Shown: positions 46,487 through 58,721, counted from the first letter of the stretch. The stretch: 64,000 nucleotides of DNA from Symsagittifera roscoffensis (GCF_963678635.1 NC_087069.1:6369472-6433471); one strand, 5' to 3'. The notes: generated by a model from the sequence alone, not told the origin. A program made the numbers and translations.

Positions 46487-46666
46487 AACTAGCCGAAGTA
46501 TAAACCAACAGAAAATGCGCGGAGTATATGAGCCAGCCGAAAAGTTACATCATATGAATGAAGTTGCTTAACTTTCATAATTGTTATATTATTGTTACAT
46601 AACCTTTATATAACACTTACGTATTTTCGGCTGGTTGTTAATTCGGCTGGCTGGCTTAAATACCAA
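46487..46666. repeat. GGCTGGTTTATAC repeat, paired ends
   Basis: AGCCGAAGTATAAACCAACA and, inverted, TTTTCGGCTGGTTG; related short copies at 960-1020, 40335-40395 and 41464-41525. Probably MITE remnants. Confidence 0.55.
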
Positions 46667-46840
46667 CGTCCGAAAACTAAGTTAGCCAATCAGAATTCAG
46701 TGTTCGAAAACTTTGTTGATAAAGCAAAAAAAATTGCCAGTTTTCAAATGTTTGAAGGGTGCTGATTGATTGAATGTTTTCACTCATTTGGTCTCTCTGT
46801 AATGAAATTAGCCCTCTAAAAATTGACTATCCCTACCTAC

Positions 46841-47228
46841 GGGAGCGTTCGACAGTGCCAAAGTACAACAGTGCCGAAAAAGGCGGGAAAATTTCAAAAT
46901 AACTTAAACGCATTTTCTAAAGAGCGAGAAATTACTGACGCTAATTATCAAAGAAAATCACTCCAATTTTGGCGCAAAAATGTCTGCAACTGCAAATTAA
47001 ACAATTATTTAGGCGCTAAAACTTCTAAATTGCAAATTTTCTCTCCCAAAATCTTTAAGTGCCACTTAAGATTGTAAGCGATCGCCGTTTAATTTTTGTT
47101 TGCCGCACTTAATATGTTGAAATTTGTTCATATTTTCGGCACTGTTGAACAAAATTTTCATTTTCGGCACTGTTGAACTAAGTTTTACGTTTCGGCACTG
47201 TTGTACTTCGGCACTGTTGTACTGCCCC
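46841..47228. mobile_element. hAT-like MITE with 8-base target duplication
   Basis: 388 bases flanked by perfect CTACCTAC (46833-46840, 47229-47236). The termini hold inverted, internally repeated CAGTGCC/ACAACAGTGCCGAA motifs. A small ORF inside has no recognisable domain. Confidence 0.85.
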
Positions 47229-47236
47229 CTACCTAC

Positions 47237-48863
47237 ACTTCTTACAACAAGCTTGTCATTTTTTCAGCCCTATTTATTCGCCAACAAATAAATTGCTTAA
47301 ACCTAAGTTACTTTTTTAGTTATAATTAAAAAAGCAAGCATTTCACAAAATCTCTATTCATTTAATAAAGAGTATTTTTTAAGCAAATTTTGTCTTTTTT
47401 TTCTGTAAAATATCACTCTTATTTAAGAAATTACTTCAACCTCGAACATTGCTTTAAAGTTGAATTTCTGAAGCTATATTCAAAATCAGCTTAAAAACAA
47501 TGATGAACATAAAAAGTATCTGGAGCCGCAGATACAATTTGAAAATTTGGTTACAGAAGACCACGCATTGACGAAGTGAAATAAAAGTAATTTTTTTTTC
47601 AAGTATATCAATTTTTTCAAATATATCGTTTACTCGACAAAAAATATAATTTCTTGCCTAACAATGCTCTTAAGCTATTGTTTGGTACCGTATACTGATC
47701 AATTTTAGGTGAATGACAAGGATACAGGTCTGATATAGGCAGTGAATTTAATAGTAAGCAAAACAAGCAAAAAGGTGGAGTCCCTCATAATGGAGGGACC
47801 GAATGTTGGAAACTTTTTTCATTCAATCAGAACTGAGTTTTCAAAAATCTCAAATTTTTTTTTGGAAAATCTCAACGAAAGCTAATAAATTCAAGCCATT
47901 TTAATTAATATGGTGAAGGCCCATTTGTACCAACGTTAGTTTGAACCAAATAGAAAAATCGGTCCAATTATTCAACTCGTTTTCTGATTGGTCGAATTGT
48001 GAGCCAACAAATTATTACATTAGTTTTCTACAGTTTAAACAGAAGAAAACTAAGCAGCAGAATAGCGACCGTCGCAGTCGCGCCAACGTGTTGCGAGCTT
48101 GCCAAGAAAGGGTAGGACTCTATACGAAAATAAGAGCCGGTTATCGCCGCGAAGCGGCGACGCGCGCGTAGCGCTCCCACCGACGACCTCAAACCAAGAG
48201 CTTAAAATATTCGGCTTTGTAGTCTTCGGCCAATAGAATATTTTTGGTACTAATGGGATTGATTTTGTTTTGGTGAAAATGAGACTGATTTATCATTTTG
48301 GTACTTGTGAATACCCACCGTTAATATAGACTGATTTGAAAGTAAGCAGATACTCGCATGCATCGGCTTAAGTTTTAGTTGCAAATGTGAGTAAACAAAC
48401 TCAGTTTTAATTGCGCTAACGGCCGTATGCTAGTAGGACGGTACCCTCATTTTTCTAGTTTCAATAAATCTGAAGAAGGAACAAACTTTGAAGAAGGAAC
48501 CGCGTCAGGAAGGAACAAATTTTAAAAAAAATTAAGGGTTAAGGGTATTTGAATCTTGTACATAGTAGTGAATTTTTCCCTTTTTGCAAAAAAAGGGGAA
48601 AGGGGGTTGATAAATGGATGCGGAATGATCAAATTGTAAGAATTATACGCGGATATTCGACAATCCGCCATATCTACAAACCACCTCGCCATACCCTGAA
48701 GCCAAATTACATCAAAATTATATAACAATTGCACAACTACTGTGAAAATCTGTTAGGCTGCGGAACAATATTAGTTTTTGGCTTGTTGGAATGGTAATCT
48801 TAACTTCGATTTGTTGGCCCTTAGGCTTCTTGGCCTATCACCGAGTTATATGAATGCACCCAC
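47237..48863. other. Intron right of hAT-like MITE
   Basis: No exon seen. A GC-rich stem CGCCGCGAAGCGGCG lies near 48144; otherwise AT-rich. Confidence 0.55.
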
Positions 48864-49024
48864 CCCAGAGCAGTAGAACTCGTCGTTTCTGCAGACATCA
48901 GAAGGCGCCACTGTGCACCCCTCCTCGTCCGAGTAGTCGTCGCAGTCGTTCTCCCCGTCACATATCTTGGCCTTATTCACACAAGTGGTGTCATCCTCAC
49001 ACGCAAACTGGGTTCCATTGCAGC
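48864..49024 (-). CDS. Exon E12: LDLa module plus start of next
   Basis: A 161-base exon, phase 1 in and phase 0 out, acceptor TTGCGCAG, donor GTGGGT. A textbook LDLa (FACEDDTTCVNKAKICDGEN, then DCDDYSDEEGC) is followed by CRNDEFYCSG, the first part of the next module, completed in E13 across a phase-0 intron. The same split occurs in the E6/E7 pair. Confidence 0.84.
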
Positions 49025-49686
49025 CTGCGCAACATTTAGTTATTGTTTATTTTCATTTCTAAGAAAAAATTTCAGATTTCGCTATTGTAGCCCAACCCCC
49101 CATCCCCCGTCATAAAACAATATGACAGTGTAATGAGGCTACCTTTTTTAGTAAGCTCAAAAAAATTCACTGTCCCATCATAGATATTTTTTGAAGGTTT
49201 TTCTGCGCTATTTTTGGAATAAAAAAACTTTTACAAAAAAAAAAGAAAATTATTGCCCGATTTTCCAATTTTGCTATAAGCTGTTTCATATGCCTCAGTT
49301 ACAATTTCTCGTTCGATTTTTTTTCGTAGTTTTTCAAAGAATATGTTCGGAACAGTCTGTGCTCCTTGCACAGCAACCGGCTATCCTTGTTTCAATTTGC
49401 CGACATCATCGATTTTACTTATATATATAAAAAAGAAAACACAGATGATATTTTAAACACAGATTCAATTTAAAAGCAAGAAGCCAATCATCTGCTATTT
49501 TGAAGCTGCACTAAAGGTTAAATTAATTCTAATCCCAGAAAATTCTTGGAACTTCTCAATCAATTATCATGAAGGAGAGTAACCTATCATACAATCCGAA
49601 CCCAGGCAAATGGGATTGAAGAGGGCGCATTTAAGAGAAAGAAAAAATCTACATCACCCACCCCCCTCCCCCCCTTGACTGCTTAC

Positions 49687-49784
49687 CTTGTGCGCCTGGA
49701 CATCCAAGTTCGTCCGAATATTCCTCTCCATTGACTCCACCACAGTCGTTCTCTTGATTACACAACAAGGTATCCGCAATGCAC
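49687..49784 (-). CDS. Exon E11: second half of an LDLa module
   Basis: A 98-base exon, phase 2 in and phase 1 out, acceptor TTTACAG, donor GTAAGC. It begins CIADTLLCNQENDC and ends YSDELGCPGAQ, so it is only the back half of an LDLa module, with a 13-residue last loop. The front half must come from an exon in the adjacent gap. Confidence 0.8.
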
Positions 49785-49905
49785 CTGTAAACAAGAAAAG
49801 TTCCAACTGAACAGGCTTTTGCTCTTCAATCAAAACGGCCTAAACTTGTAAATTTGTAAGTTTGCTGAAACATGAAACGACAAAAAGGAAAAAAAAGAAT
49901 GTTCT

Positions 49906-50105
49906 NNNNNNNNNNNNNNNNNNNNNNNNNNNNNNNNNNNNNNNNNNNNNNNNNNNNNNNNNNNNNNNNNNNNNNNNNNNNNNNNNNNNNNNNNNNNNNN
50001 NNNNNNNNNNNNNNNNNNNNNNNNNNNNNNNNNNNNNNNNNNNNNNNNNNNNNNNNNNNNNNNNNNNNNNNNNNNNNNNNNNNNNNNNNNNNNNNNNNNN
50101 NNNNN
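49906..50105. other. Assembly gap (200 N)
   Basis: A run of exactly 200 N, a round figure that suggests a placeholder of unknown true length. It removes the end of exon E9 and, because E11 starts part-way through a module in phase 2, at least one further small exon holding the first half of that module. Confidence 0.95.
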
Positions 50106-50224
50106 GTCGTTCTTCTTGTCACATATTTTAGTGACGATCGCAGGTGCTGCATAGGGTGTGTCCAGCTGTAAGCATAGACCAGTGATGGGACAGACGTACT
50201 CATCATTCGCGCAGCTGTCGTCAC
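50106..50224 (-). CDS. Exon E9: LDLa module cut by assembly gap
   Basis: Acceptor ATAAACAG at the right; the left end runs into the N run. The visible part reads CDDSCANDEYVCPITG and later TKICDKKND, the first five cysteines' worth of an LDLa module. The final DE..C part and the donor are inside the gap. The phase-1 entry agrees with E8. Confidence 0.8.
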
Positions 50225-50861
50225 CTGTTTATAAGAAAAATGTTATAATTATAGAAAAAAAAATTGAAAATAAAAAATTTTATTCATCATTATTATAATG
50301 ATCAAAAAAATTAATTTTCGAGGTTAAACAACTTACACATATTGTTCGTTTGAGCCTTTCACGCAATATTTTGAGAGGCCATCAAAAAAGCACAAAAACT
50401 ATGTAGTGATGCTTATTTGATATAATTGCTGACTTTCGAAGAAAACGGAATATTTATGCGCAGTTTGGTTTTTTTATTCAGTCTATTTTCACCAATCGAA
50501 ATGAAAATTTTCCACAAATTTTTTATAACCCATTGAAGATATTGACATCTTGAGTTCAAGTGTACAAAGATATTTCAACTCCAATTATTTTTTGTAAAGA
50601 TCTGGTGGATTGAAAATTGCATATATTGCCATGTTCTGGACTAAATTATGCTCGCTTTTAAGAATTTATTGAAAATGCTGAGAGCGTCACGCAAATTCTT
50701 TATGCGCGGCGAGTTATCCCGCTCAGCAAAATTGTTCCAAATTTAATTGGTCGCATTAATTTCGTACGACTCAAAAACCTACACTTTGATATTGTCCAAA
50801 ATGTATAGGTTTTCAATATTTTCTTTTCCGAAAACCTATTTGATATGAGTTAGGGAGACCT

Positions 50862-51425
50862 TGGCACATTCAGGGCGTTGCCCTGATATACGAGCAGTCT
50901 TGTTATTACTGTTTCAACTTTCAAAAAGAAAGTAGGGAATATTTGTGCTCGGGTGGGTTTTTTCTGCTTCTGACAAATTTCGACTTTTTAACTAGCCATT
51001 TTTGACTGAATTTTTTTTAAAAAACCATTCAAAAGATTTTGTTGTCTTGAGCTCATAATTCAAAATGTTTTTCACTGTGATCATCTTTTGCAAAGTTATG
51101 GGGGTTTAAAGATTGCCATTTAGGCTAATTTTGCGATATATTTCGCGCTATTAACGTGTAAGCGGAGAATTAATCCGTCTTAGAAATCGTTCCAAATTGG
51201 TTGAAGAAGCTTATTTACTTTCTGCCATAATTGATATGTTACTACGAGCGAAATTACTTTTTACATTGTATGGCGTGTGGGGTGATGATTTTCACAAAAA
51301 GCCTCAAATAAAAAAATAATTGTAATTTTATTACAGTAAATTTTTTCATGTTATTACTACCTCATATACCTTAAAAGGCTGTCGGAAATTTCAGGGCTTG
51401 GCCCTGATACGAGCAGTCTTGTGAT
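50862..51425 (+). repeat. Hairpin-rich repeat copy
   Basis: Contains CAGGGCGTTGCCCTG, GTGCTCGGGTGGGTTTT, TAACGTGTAAGCGGAG and CAGGGCTTGGCCCTGATACG. Confidence 0.8.
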
Positions 51426-51831
51426 TATTATGATTTTTTCGAAGTTTCAATTGTCGAGAAAATAATTCTTTCTACTTTCGAGGAAATGCGGTTTAGTTTT
51501 CCTTGGAGAGTTTTTTGGACATGCTCCATTGTATTTCTATACATATAATATATCTTTACAAAAACAAGCATCCGATCTGAATTGAGACTACCTAATCGGT
51601 CGTACTACTTATCAAACTTCCACACTTGTTGACTGATGTTGTCTAAGACTTATGGGTTTTTAGCATTGTGTTCACCATTAACTATTTGATACCAAATAAG
51701 GGAAAGTCGGAATGTTCGGGTATTTGCAACGGGTAAACAAATAAGCTTGTTCAAATGTTTGATATCATTTATCATATCGACCTTTACTATGTATATTAAA
51801 TGCAAGACTTCGTCTCTTCAATTTTAAATAA

Positions 51832-52340
51832 CAAGGCTGCTTGTATCAGGGCAAAACCCTGAATATTCCGACTGCCTTTTAATCTCTATGAAGTATTGTT
51901 TGCTTTAAAAATAAGTTAACGACGTTTTCAAAAAATTGAATTTTTCAAATTAAATTTTAACTGTTTTTTAGATTTAATTGCAAAAATCATCCCGCCATTA
52001 CCCATGTTAAGTACAAAAGGATATATTTTACTTGAAACAAAGTAGTAAGTAGACCAAAAACAAGCCTCAATTTGGAGCGATTTCAAAATTGGATTAAGCG
52101 TATGCTTACGCGTTAATAGCACTAATCGCGCGTTATCTGCCCCAAATTGGCAGTATTCAAACACCCATAACTTTACGAAAAACGATCACAGTTGAAATAT
52201 CTTGTTGACTTTGAGCTCAATAACACAAAACCTTTCGGATAATATAATAACCATCAAAATTCCTGGCTAAAGAAAAAACGATATTTTTCTTGAGAAAAAA
52301 ACCACCCCGAGGATAAATATTTTGTCACATTCATTGAAAA
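51832..52340 (-). repeat. Hairpin-rich repeat, reverse copy
   Basis: Opposite orientation to 50862-51425; contains TATCAGGGCAAAACCCTG and GCTTACGCGTTAATAGC. Confidence 0.78.
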
Positions 52341-53255
52341 TCAGAACAAAAAAATTAGACGGCATTCTGCTAGAATGGTCAGTATACTTAAACAGAAATC
52401 TTGAAATTAATGTGAAAAAAAACACAGCAGCATTTGAGCAATTTATTCAACCAAAACGTAAATTTTAAATGAGAAACGAGCTGAGATCAGAAAAAAATGT
52501 GACCAAACCAAGCAAAAATATCTGCTTATTTCAGAAAAGTATCTTCCTTTACCTGAAAATTACTGACAAAAAAGCAGAAAAAGACTAAATACACTGAAAA
52601 GGCGGAAAAAGGGAAAGCGTTTAATCTTTAAACTTCACTTAATGACACTTCTTTCATAACAAAAATTAGAATTCATATACAAGTTATTACTTTTTCGGAC
52701 GACAAAGATTATTGTTTTTAGTTTAGAGAAACATTGAAATTTCTCTTCAATTTATTAATGGTAAAAACGAAGAAAGAAACATTTACAACAAAGATGAAAA
52801 AAAAATGGAATGAATGAAGTAGTTAATCTTTGAGATAGCTACTCACTCACTCCACGGGAAAAAATTGTAAAAAAAGACTTACTTCTTAGCAAACTTTTGA
52901 ATATTAGTTAGTCAAACTAAACTAAACGCCTTGATATTATTCCACTTAAAAAAAGCAATTTTTCGACAAAAAAGTGAAATTTGAAGATTTGCAAACTATA
53001 TGAAAATTTTGGGAATCATCTGGAAATTAATATTTTTTTGGCAGTATTCAGCTTTTTTGAGAATTTTTAGGCAATCAACTAGATGTTTAATTAATTAGTT
53101 AACTAGATCTGGACAAGACTTTTGAGATTTTTTGAAAAATCATCCATTATTGGATTTTTGATGGTTTATGAAAAACGATCATTAAATTTTGATGTTTTTT
53201 AATCAATCATCCATTGCTAGCTTTTTGAAGTTTTTTTGGCAATAATTTGACTTAC
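52341..53255. other. Intron, no feature seen
   Basis: AT-rich sequence between the reverse hairpin repeat and exon E8; nothing recognised. Confidence 0.55.
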
Positions 53256-53366
53256 AATTGGCTTCGTCCTCCATTGTCGGGCAGTCTTTGTTGTTGTCGC
53301 AGAGTAGAGTGTCGGCTATGCAGGATCCGTCGTCACACAGGAACTGGGCGGGTGTACACGTGGAGC
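53256..53366 (-). CDS. Exon E8: LDLa module
   Basis: A 111-base phase 1-1 exon, acceptor TTCTTAG, donor GTAAGT. It encodes a compact LDLa module (FLCDDGSCIADTLLC, then DNNKDCPTMEDEAN) with typical cysteine spacing. The CDG and SDE motifs are replaced by CDN and EDE, so most acidic ligands of the calcium site are conserved. Confidence 0.84.
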
Positions 53367-54059
53367 CTAAGAAGAGAAGGTCGCTTAGCTAATCGGATTA
53401 CGTCATACCATTATGTCATCATAGTTCTTGAAAAGGTACGAGAAAAAATGCTAGTCCAATAATGGAAAAAACAAGTCATACAAATCAAACCATACAAAAA
53501 ATGTTACTCAGAAAATTGTAATTATGGAAAAATAGTAGCCTTACAACTCCGTTAATGGAAAAATGGTAATTCTAAAATTGAAATGAAAAAAATAACCATG
53601 CAATTTCCATTCATTTTTAAAAATAAAATTGTAGGGTACTGTATTTGTTTTTGTCAATGCAGATTTTTTTTCTACTTAAAAAAGACCTAAGATTTTCAAG
53701 TTATTATGAATCTGTTTTTGAAATGCATAACATTATTTTCAGATATTCTAAAATATCTTTTATCCTTTTTAAAACAATAAAAACAATTATTGATAGCAAA
53801 AAATATGCATAAAAATTAGGAGTTCGCATAAAGTCTCAAACGGTGGATGGGACTGATACGGCCTCAAAACAAAAACTTGATATTTTCATGCATATTATTT
53901 GCTTACATTATCTATTTTTATTGTTTCAAAGAAATTAAATTATGTTCCAGATGTTTCAGAATGTTTGAAAAAGAAATTTTGGAAAAAGAAGAAATTATTA
54001 GATATTGGTGGGGGTGGGGGGGATTTAGCTAGCTAGTTGCTTCACCAATTTGTGCTTAC

Positions 54060-54168
54060 ATCCTAATTCGTCGTTGTATCTGGTGACATTGCAGTCTGGA
54101 ACCCCATCACAGAGAACTGCCTCGTTCACACACACATGGCCACCAGCCAAAGTTGTATTACACGTGAA
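54060..54168 (-). CDS. Exon E7: remainder of LDLa module
   Basis: A 109-base exon, phase 0 in and phase 1 out, acceptor GTGTTTAG, donor GTAAGC. It reads FTCNTTLAGGHVCVNEAVLC then DGVPDCNVTRYNDELG. It completes the module begun at the end of E6; the last loop is 10 residues. It lies just left of the tandem hairpin-repeat block. Confidence 0.83.
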
Positions 54169-54229
54169 CTAAACACTCAAAAGTCATCACAAAATCAAGG
54201 TCAAATATGAGAGAAAGGAAGCAGGTCTG

Positions 54230-55870
54230 AATAAGAGCCAACTCCCTACCTCCTTGCTAAATATAGACTAAGTGAAAATCCTTCACCACATTTTTTATAA
54301 TTGTCGAAAGCTATCGTTGTCCTGAGCTTAAATTTGAAAAGATACTTCACCTGTGATCATTTTTCGTAAAATTATGAGGGTTTAAAGATTGCCATTTTGA
54401 CCAATTTGGGACAATTAACGCGCGATATATTTTGCGCTATTAACGCGTAAGCGCAGAGTTAATCCGTCTTAGAAATCGTTCCAATTTGGGACAATTAACG
54501 CGCGATATATTTCACGCTATTAACGCGTAAGCGCAGAATTAATCCGTCTTAGAAATCGTTCCAAATTGGTTGAAAGAAGCTTATTTGCCATATTTAATTT
54601 GTTACAAGGAGCGATATCTATCTTTTTGAATTTTATATGGCGTGTGGGGGGATGGTTTTCAAAAAAATTTTCAAATTTCAGAATTTTTTTTTTCATTTTG
54701 TTGTATATCATTTAATTTTATAAAATTTTATAATGTTATTACTGCTCCATATAGCTTAAAAGGAAGTCGGAACATTCAGGGCTTCGACCTGATACGAGCA
54801 GTCTTATTGTTCCGACTTTCGATACGAAAGTAACGGAATATTAGTGCTCGGGGTGGGTTTTTTTTTCTTCAGACAAATTTCGACTTTTTAACTAGCCATT
54901 TTTGACGAAATTGTTTTATCATTCGAAAGGTATTGTTGTCCTGAGCTCAAATTTGAAAAGATATTTCACCTGTGATCATTTTTCGTAAAGTTACGGGGGT
55001 TTAAAAATTTGGGACAATTAACGCGCGATATTTCGCGCTATTAACGCGTAAGCGGAGAGTTAATCCGTCTTAGAAATCGTTCCAAATTGGTAAAAAGAAG
55101 CTTATTTGACATAATTGGTTTGTTACAAGGAGCGAAATCTATCCTTTTGCACTTTAAATGGCGTGTGGGGGGGATGATTTTTATTTAAAAAAAATTCAAA
55201 TTTTAGAAATTTTTTTTTTCATTTTGTTTTATTTCATTGAATTTTTTAATGTTATTACTGCTTCATAAACCTTAAAAGGCAGTCGGAACATTCAGGGCTT
55301 CGCTCTGATACGAGCACTCTTGTTGTTCCGACCTTCGATACGAAAGTAACGAAATATTTGTACTCGGGGTGGGTTTTTTTTTTTCTTCAGACAAATTTCG
55401 ACTTTTTAACTAGCCATTTTTGACGGAATTTTTTTATATCATTCAAAAGATATTGTTGTCCTGAGCTTAAATTTGAAAAGATATTTCACCTGTGATCATT
55501 TTTTGTAAAGTTATGAGGGTTTAAATATTGCCATTTTGGCCATTTTGACCAATTTGGGATAATTAACGCGCGATATAATTCGCGCTATTAACGCGTAAGC
55601 GGAGTTTTAATCCGTCTTATAAATCGTTCCAAAATGGTTGAACGAAGCTTATTTGCCATAATTGATGTGTTACAAGGAACGAAAACTATCTTTTTGTACT
55701 TTATATGGCGTGTGGGGGGATGATTTTCATAAAAAATTTCAAATTTTAGGAAAATTTTTTTTCATTTTATTTTATTTCATGTAATGTTTTTATGTTATTA
55801 CTGCTGCTACATAAACCTTCAAAAGCAGTCGGAACATTCAGGGCTTCGCCCTGATGCGAGCAGTCTTGTT
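54230..55870 (+). repeat. Tandem block of ~500-base hairpin-rich repeat
   Basis: About three units. Each runs from GTTCCGAC-TTTCGATACGAAAG, through CACCTGTGATCATTTTTCG and ATTAACGCGCGATAT, to AGGGCTTCGCCCTGATACGA. The first unit contains an exact-length 80-base internal duplication (54401-54480 and 54481-54560). Confidence 0.88.
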
Positions 55871-56200
55871 TAATTTTATGTTCAATTCAATATTAAATTG
55901 ATATAAAACAATGTTGTGATACTGATATCATGCCCACGTTCCATATTTTTGTGTGCTTATATTTAACTTTCAACATTGAGTTGGTTTATTGTTTTTGACC
56001 TTTTTAGTGACCTTCCAATAAGTTTTTTTCAAGATGTTTTTTTTTAATTTTTTTTTGTGTAAATCTAAGCAAATAGTTCCCTTTTTGAAAGCAAATTTAT
56101 TTCATTTTCTTTTGCTAGTTAAATCTGCAGTTGTTTACTTGATTTCATTTTTTATAAATATTAATGTTTTGGTTCATAACCTGTAGATTGGTTTGTTTAC

Positions 56201-56364
56201 TTGACTTAATCCACAGGCGGCGTGGCAGTTGAGTTCGTCGGAGAAGTCGTCGCAGTCGTTGTCCCCGTCGCATGTCTCCGCCAGAGTCACACAGGTGGAG
56301 TTGTCCTTGCACTGCACTTTAGTCTTGTCCCCACTTGCACCACACTCACCCGCAGATTGGTAGC
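56201..56364 (-). CDS. Exon E6: LDLa module plus start of next
   Basis: A 164-base exon, phase 1 in and phase 0 out, acceptor GATTTCAG, donor GTAAAC. A canonical LDLa (CKDNSTCVTLAETCDGDNDC, then DDFSDELNC) is followed by HAACGLSQ, the start of the next module, which continues in E7. The phase-0 exit is matched by E7's phase-0 entry, which supports this choice of donor over an earlier GT. Confidence 0.82.
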
Positions 56365-56701
56365 CTGAAATCCATTTCAAGTTTTTTTTCTATTATAAAA
56401 CAATTTCCAAAACTTATTATTCAACTAATTCTTAGATGCATTCAACACTATCTAGTTATACTTAAAAAAATGGTTTCCAACACTTATTATTTATCATATT
56501 CTGAAATGCCTTCAACACTTTTTAGCTATAATAAATACAAAATTGTTTGAAAATTTTATCGCTCATTTTATTCTGAGATGCATTCAACAAGTTTTAGTTA
56601 ACACCAAAACGCTTAATGATATCCAGACGCTGTTTGTTATCCGTCCATAATTAAGACTAACAACAATGACATGTAACTGAAATGAATGAGCAATGACTCA
56701 C

Positions 56702-56821
56702 ATCCGACTTCGTCCACGTAGTGGTAGTCTGGTCCACAGTCATTGTTCATGTCACACACTTTGTCAGTACACAACACTCCCCCACAGTACACTTCAGTCG
56801 GGCCACAGTTGCTGTTGCAGC
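56702..56821 (-). CDS. Exon E5: compact LDLa module
   Basis: A 120-base phase 1-1 exon, acceptor AATTATAG, donor GTGAGT. It opens with GC, closing the previous module, then encodes a short LDLa module with VYCGGVLC and CDMNNDCGPDYHYVDEVG. The usual CDG has become CDM, and the last loop is 11 residues. This is one of the less canonical modules. Confidence 0.8.
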
Positions 56822-57094
56822 CTATAATTCAATAAAACATAACTCCCTATTTTTTAACTACCCCCTTTTAACTACCCAATCTTCTTCTTCACTCACCCCC
56901 TTTTTTTAACTGTAGTTTGCTGGTTGCAGTTACGAAATTTTACCAATTAGAAGTTTTGTCCGCGTTTCATGTCTAGACGGGGGCAAAATTCATGCCGTTT
57001 ATTCGCTCTTTTCCCTATGATTTTTTCTGAAATTCACTGTATGAAGGTCAATTTAAAAAAAAAAAACTTTTCATGTGAAAAACAGCATCAAAAC

Positions 57095-57225
57095 TTATCA
57101 GCTTGAACAGGTGAAAAAACTTTTACAACATTTCTTTCATGCAAAATGCCGTGTGAACAATTGATGAACAGTTTTATTCTGTAATTTTACAAGGGGGTGG
57201 AAAACTTCAAAAGAGCCCGGTTTTT
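57095..57225. repeat. GTTCAC dispersed repeat, inverted
   Basis: CAAAATGCCGTGTGAACAAT and AAAGAGCCCGG are the complement of the other copies. Confidence 0.6.
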
Positions 57226-57935
57226 TTTCTGATTTACACTTTGTCAGTAAGAGAAAAAATGTGACAAGGCAAAAAAAGAAATAATTTTTTGTCGAAAAAC
57301 GTTTCGAAGTATTCTAAATTCAGTTAACTTCCCAGCGAGTGATTTTTGGGGGCAAAATTAACTTATTTTTAATCAAGCTCGAAGATGTCTTGTGTTTATT
57401 TACTTGATTGTTATTATCGGTATTTTTACGTAGGAAAGTTTTTCCATTTAGGGACTCCGATAAGATGTCAAAGGCAAAAAAGTTTTTTCAAAGGAAAGAT
57501 AAAACGTTCAAAGTCTTATACAGTGAATTTCGAAGTCAACGAATGGAATTTTTAGGCGAAACCGACAACGTCTTGATGCTTACTTATTTTTAATAGAAAA
57601 ATCATGAAAATCAAATAAAAAGACAAAAGATGCATGTCGTGTTTTGTCCTCATATTTGGTTGTTCTCATAGTTATTCGACCTGACTGCTATGATAACAAG
57701 TTTTTTTATCTACTTAACCATCTACCCCCCCCCCCTTCTATGGTATCTACTGAAGAATTGCCCCCCTCCCATTAATAAAAGCAGTAAATTAGCACTAGAT
57801 CGTGTAAAATTCCAATTTTGGCGCATTCTGATTGGTCGAAAAATCGACTAACTTAATCTACCTAATAATTACCCCCCGTGAAAGTTGAAAGGGGGATAAT
57901 TAATAATTAGATTCAGTTCTTGTTATTTATTATAC

Positions 57936-58064
57936 CTAGCTCGTCGCGCATGTCTTCGCAGTCGTTCACACCGTCACACACTTTTGCAGTCCCTGAGCCA
58001 TCTGCGAGCATGCAAGTACCAGAAGCCGGACACTTGAACTCATTTGAGGCACAAGACACATCAC
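57936..58064 (-). CDS. Exon E4: LDLa module
   Basis: A 129-base phase 1-1 exon, acceptor TTTTTTCAG, donor GTATAA (weaker than the others). The LDLa module shows CASNEFKCPASGTC and CDGVNDCEDMRDEL. The intron splits a glycine codon rather than the usual cysteine codon; E5 supplies the remainder and the closing cysteine. Confidence 0.83.
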
Positions 58065-58473
58065 CTGAAAAAATGAACGAAAGTGAGGCAAAGAAAATTG
58101 AATCGTTAGATGGTGCAAGTTTTTTTTGAGAGAAAGCAATGGATAAACTAAATTGGCATTAAAGCAGAATTCATTTTATCTAGTTTAATTTGAACAACAA
58201 AAAATAGGATGACCAAAAAACCAATGAGCTGATGACTATAAGTTTAATTTTTGATAGAGTTTGATTTCGCGATCAACGATCAGAACAAAAAAATGACGAT
58301 GACGAGGAACACGAAAGCCAGGGGGAAGAAATTGCCAAGCATGACATACAAACAGAAAAATGATGACATAAAGTCCTATCGGGACTATAAAACTCAAACT
58401 TATTAGTACCAAGGGGACTTTAAAACTCAATTTAACAAACAAAAGTTTATAAAATTTTGTTGTCAAGGGGGAA

Positions 58474-58721
58474 TGTCATCCGGCCTGGATCGACAAACTA
58501 ACCTTATATGTATGTTATTTATATTATTAATAATCTTATGCTAAACGCCCAGACGGCCGGTCACTTGACCTTGATAGACAGAGAGGACGAACTTTATTTG
58601 AAATAAGAATCAGAGTTGAATTATCTGTCAACTAGTCGTTTTATATCGCTCCGACTGAGAAACAAGGTTTATCGATCCATTCGGATTCAAGAATTAGAAT
58701 ATCATACCCTCCGGTATGACA
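58474..58721 (+). mobile_element. Probable LTR with polypurine tract (partial element)
   Basis: Begins TGTCATCCGG and ends GGTATGACA (inverted TGTCAT/ATGACA). It is preceded by TCAAGGGGGAA, like a polypurine tract, so it would be a 3' LTR with a little internal sequence and no 5' LTR. It is unrelated in sequence to the gypsy LTR above. No clear target duplication. Confidence 0.5.

Noticed and set aside
46823-47077. 84-codon plus-strand ORF
   Set aside because: Lies across the hAT-like MITE boundary and has no recognisable domain.
48136-48180. GC-rich hairpin and CG-rich patch, considered as terminator or CpG island
   Set aside because: Too short and isolated; probably an inserted repeat fragment.
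58236-58466. 76-codon hydrophobic minus-strand ORF
   Set aside because: Overlaps retroelement debris, no splice context or homology signal; chance ORF in AT-rich DNA.
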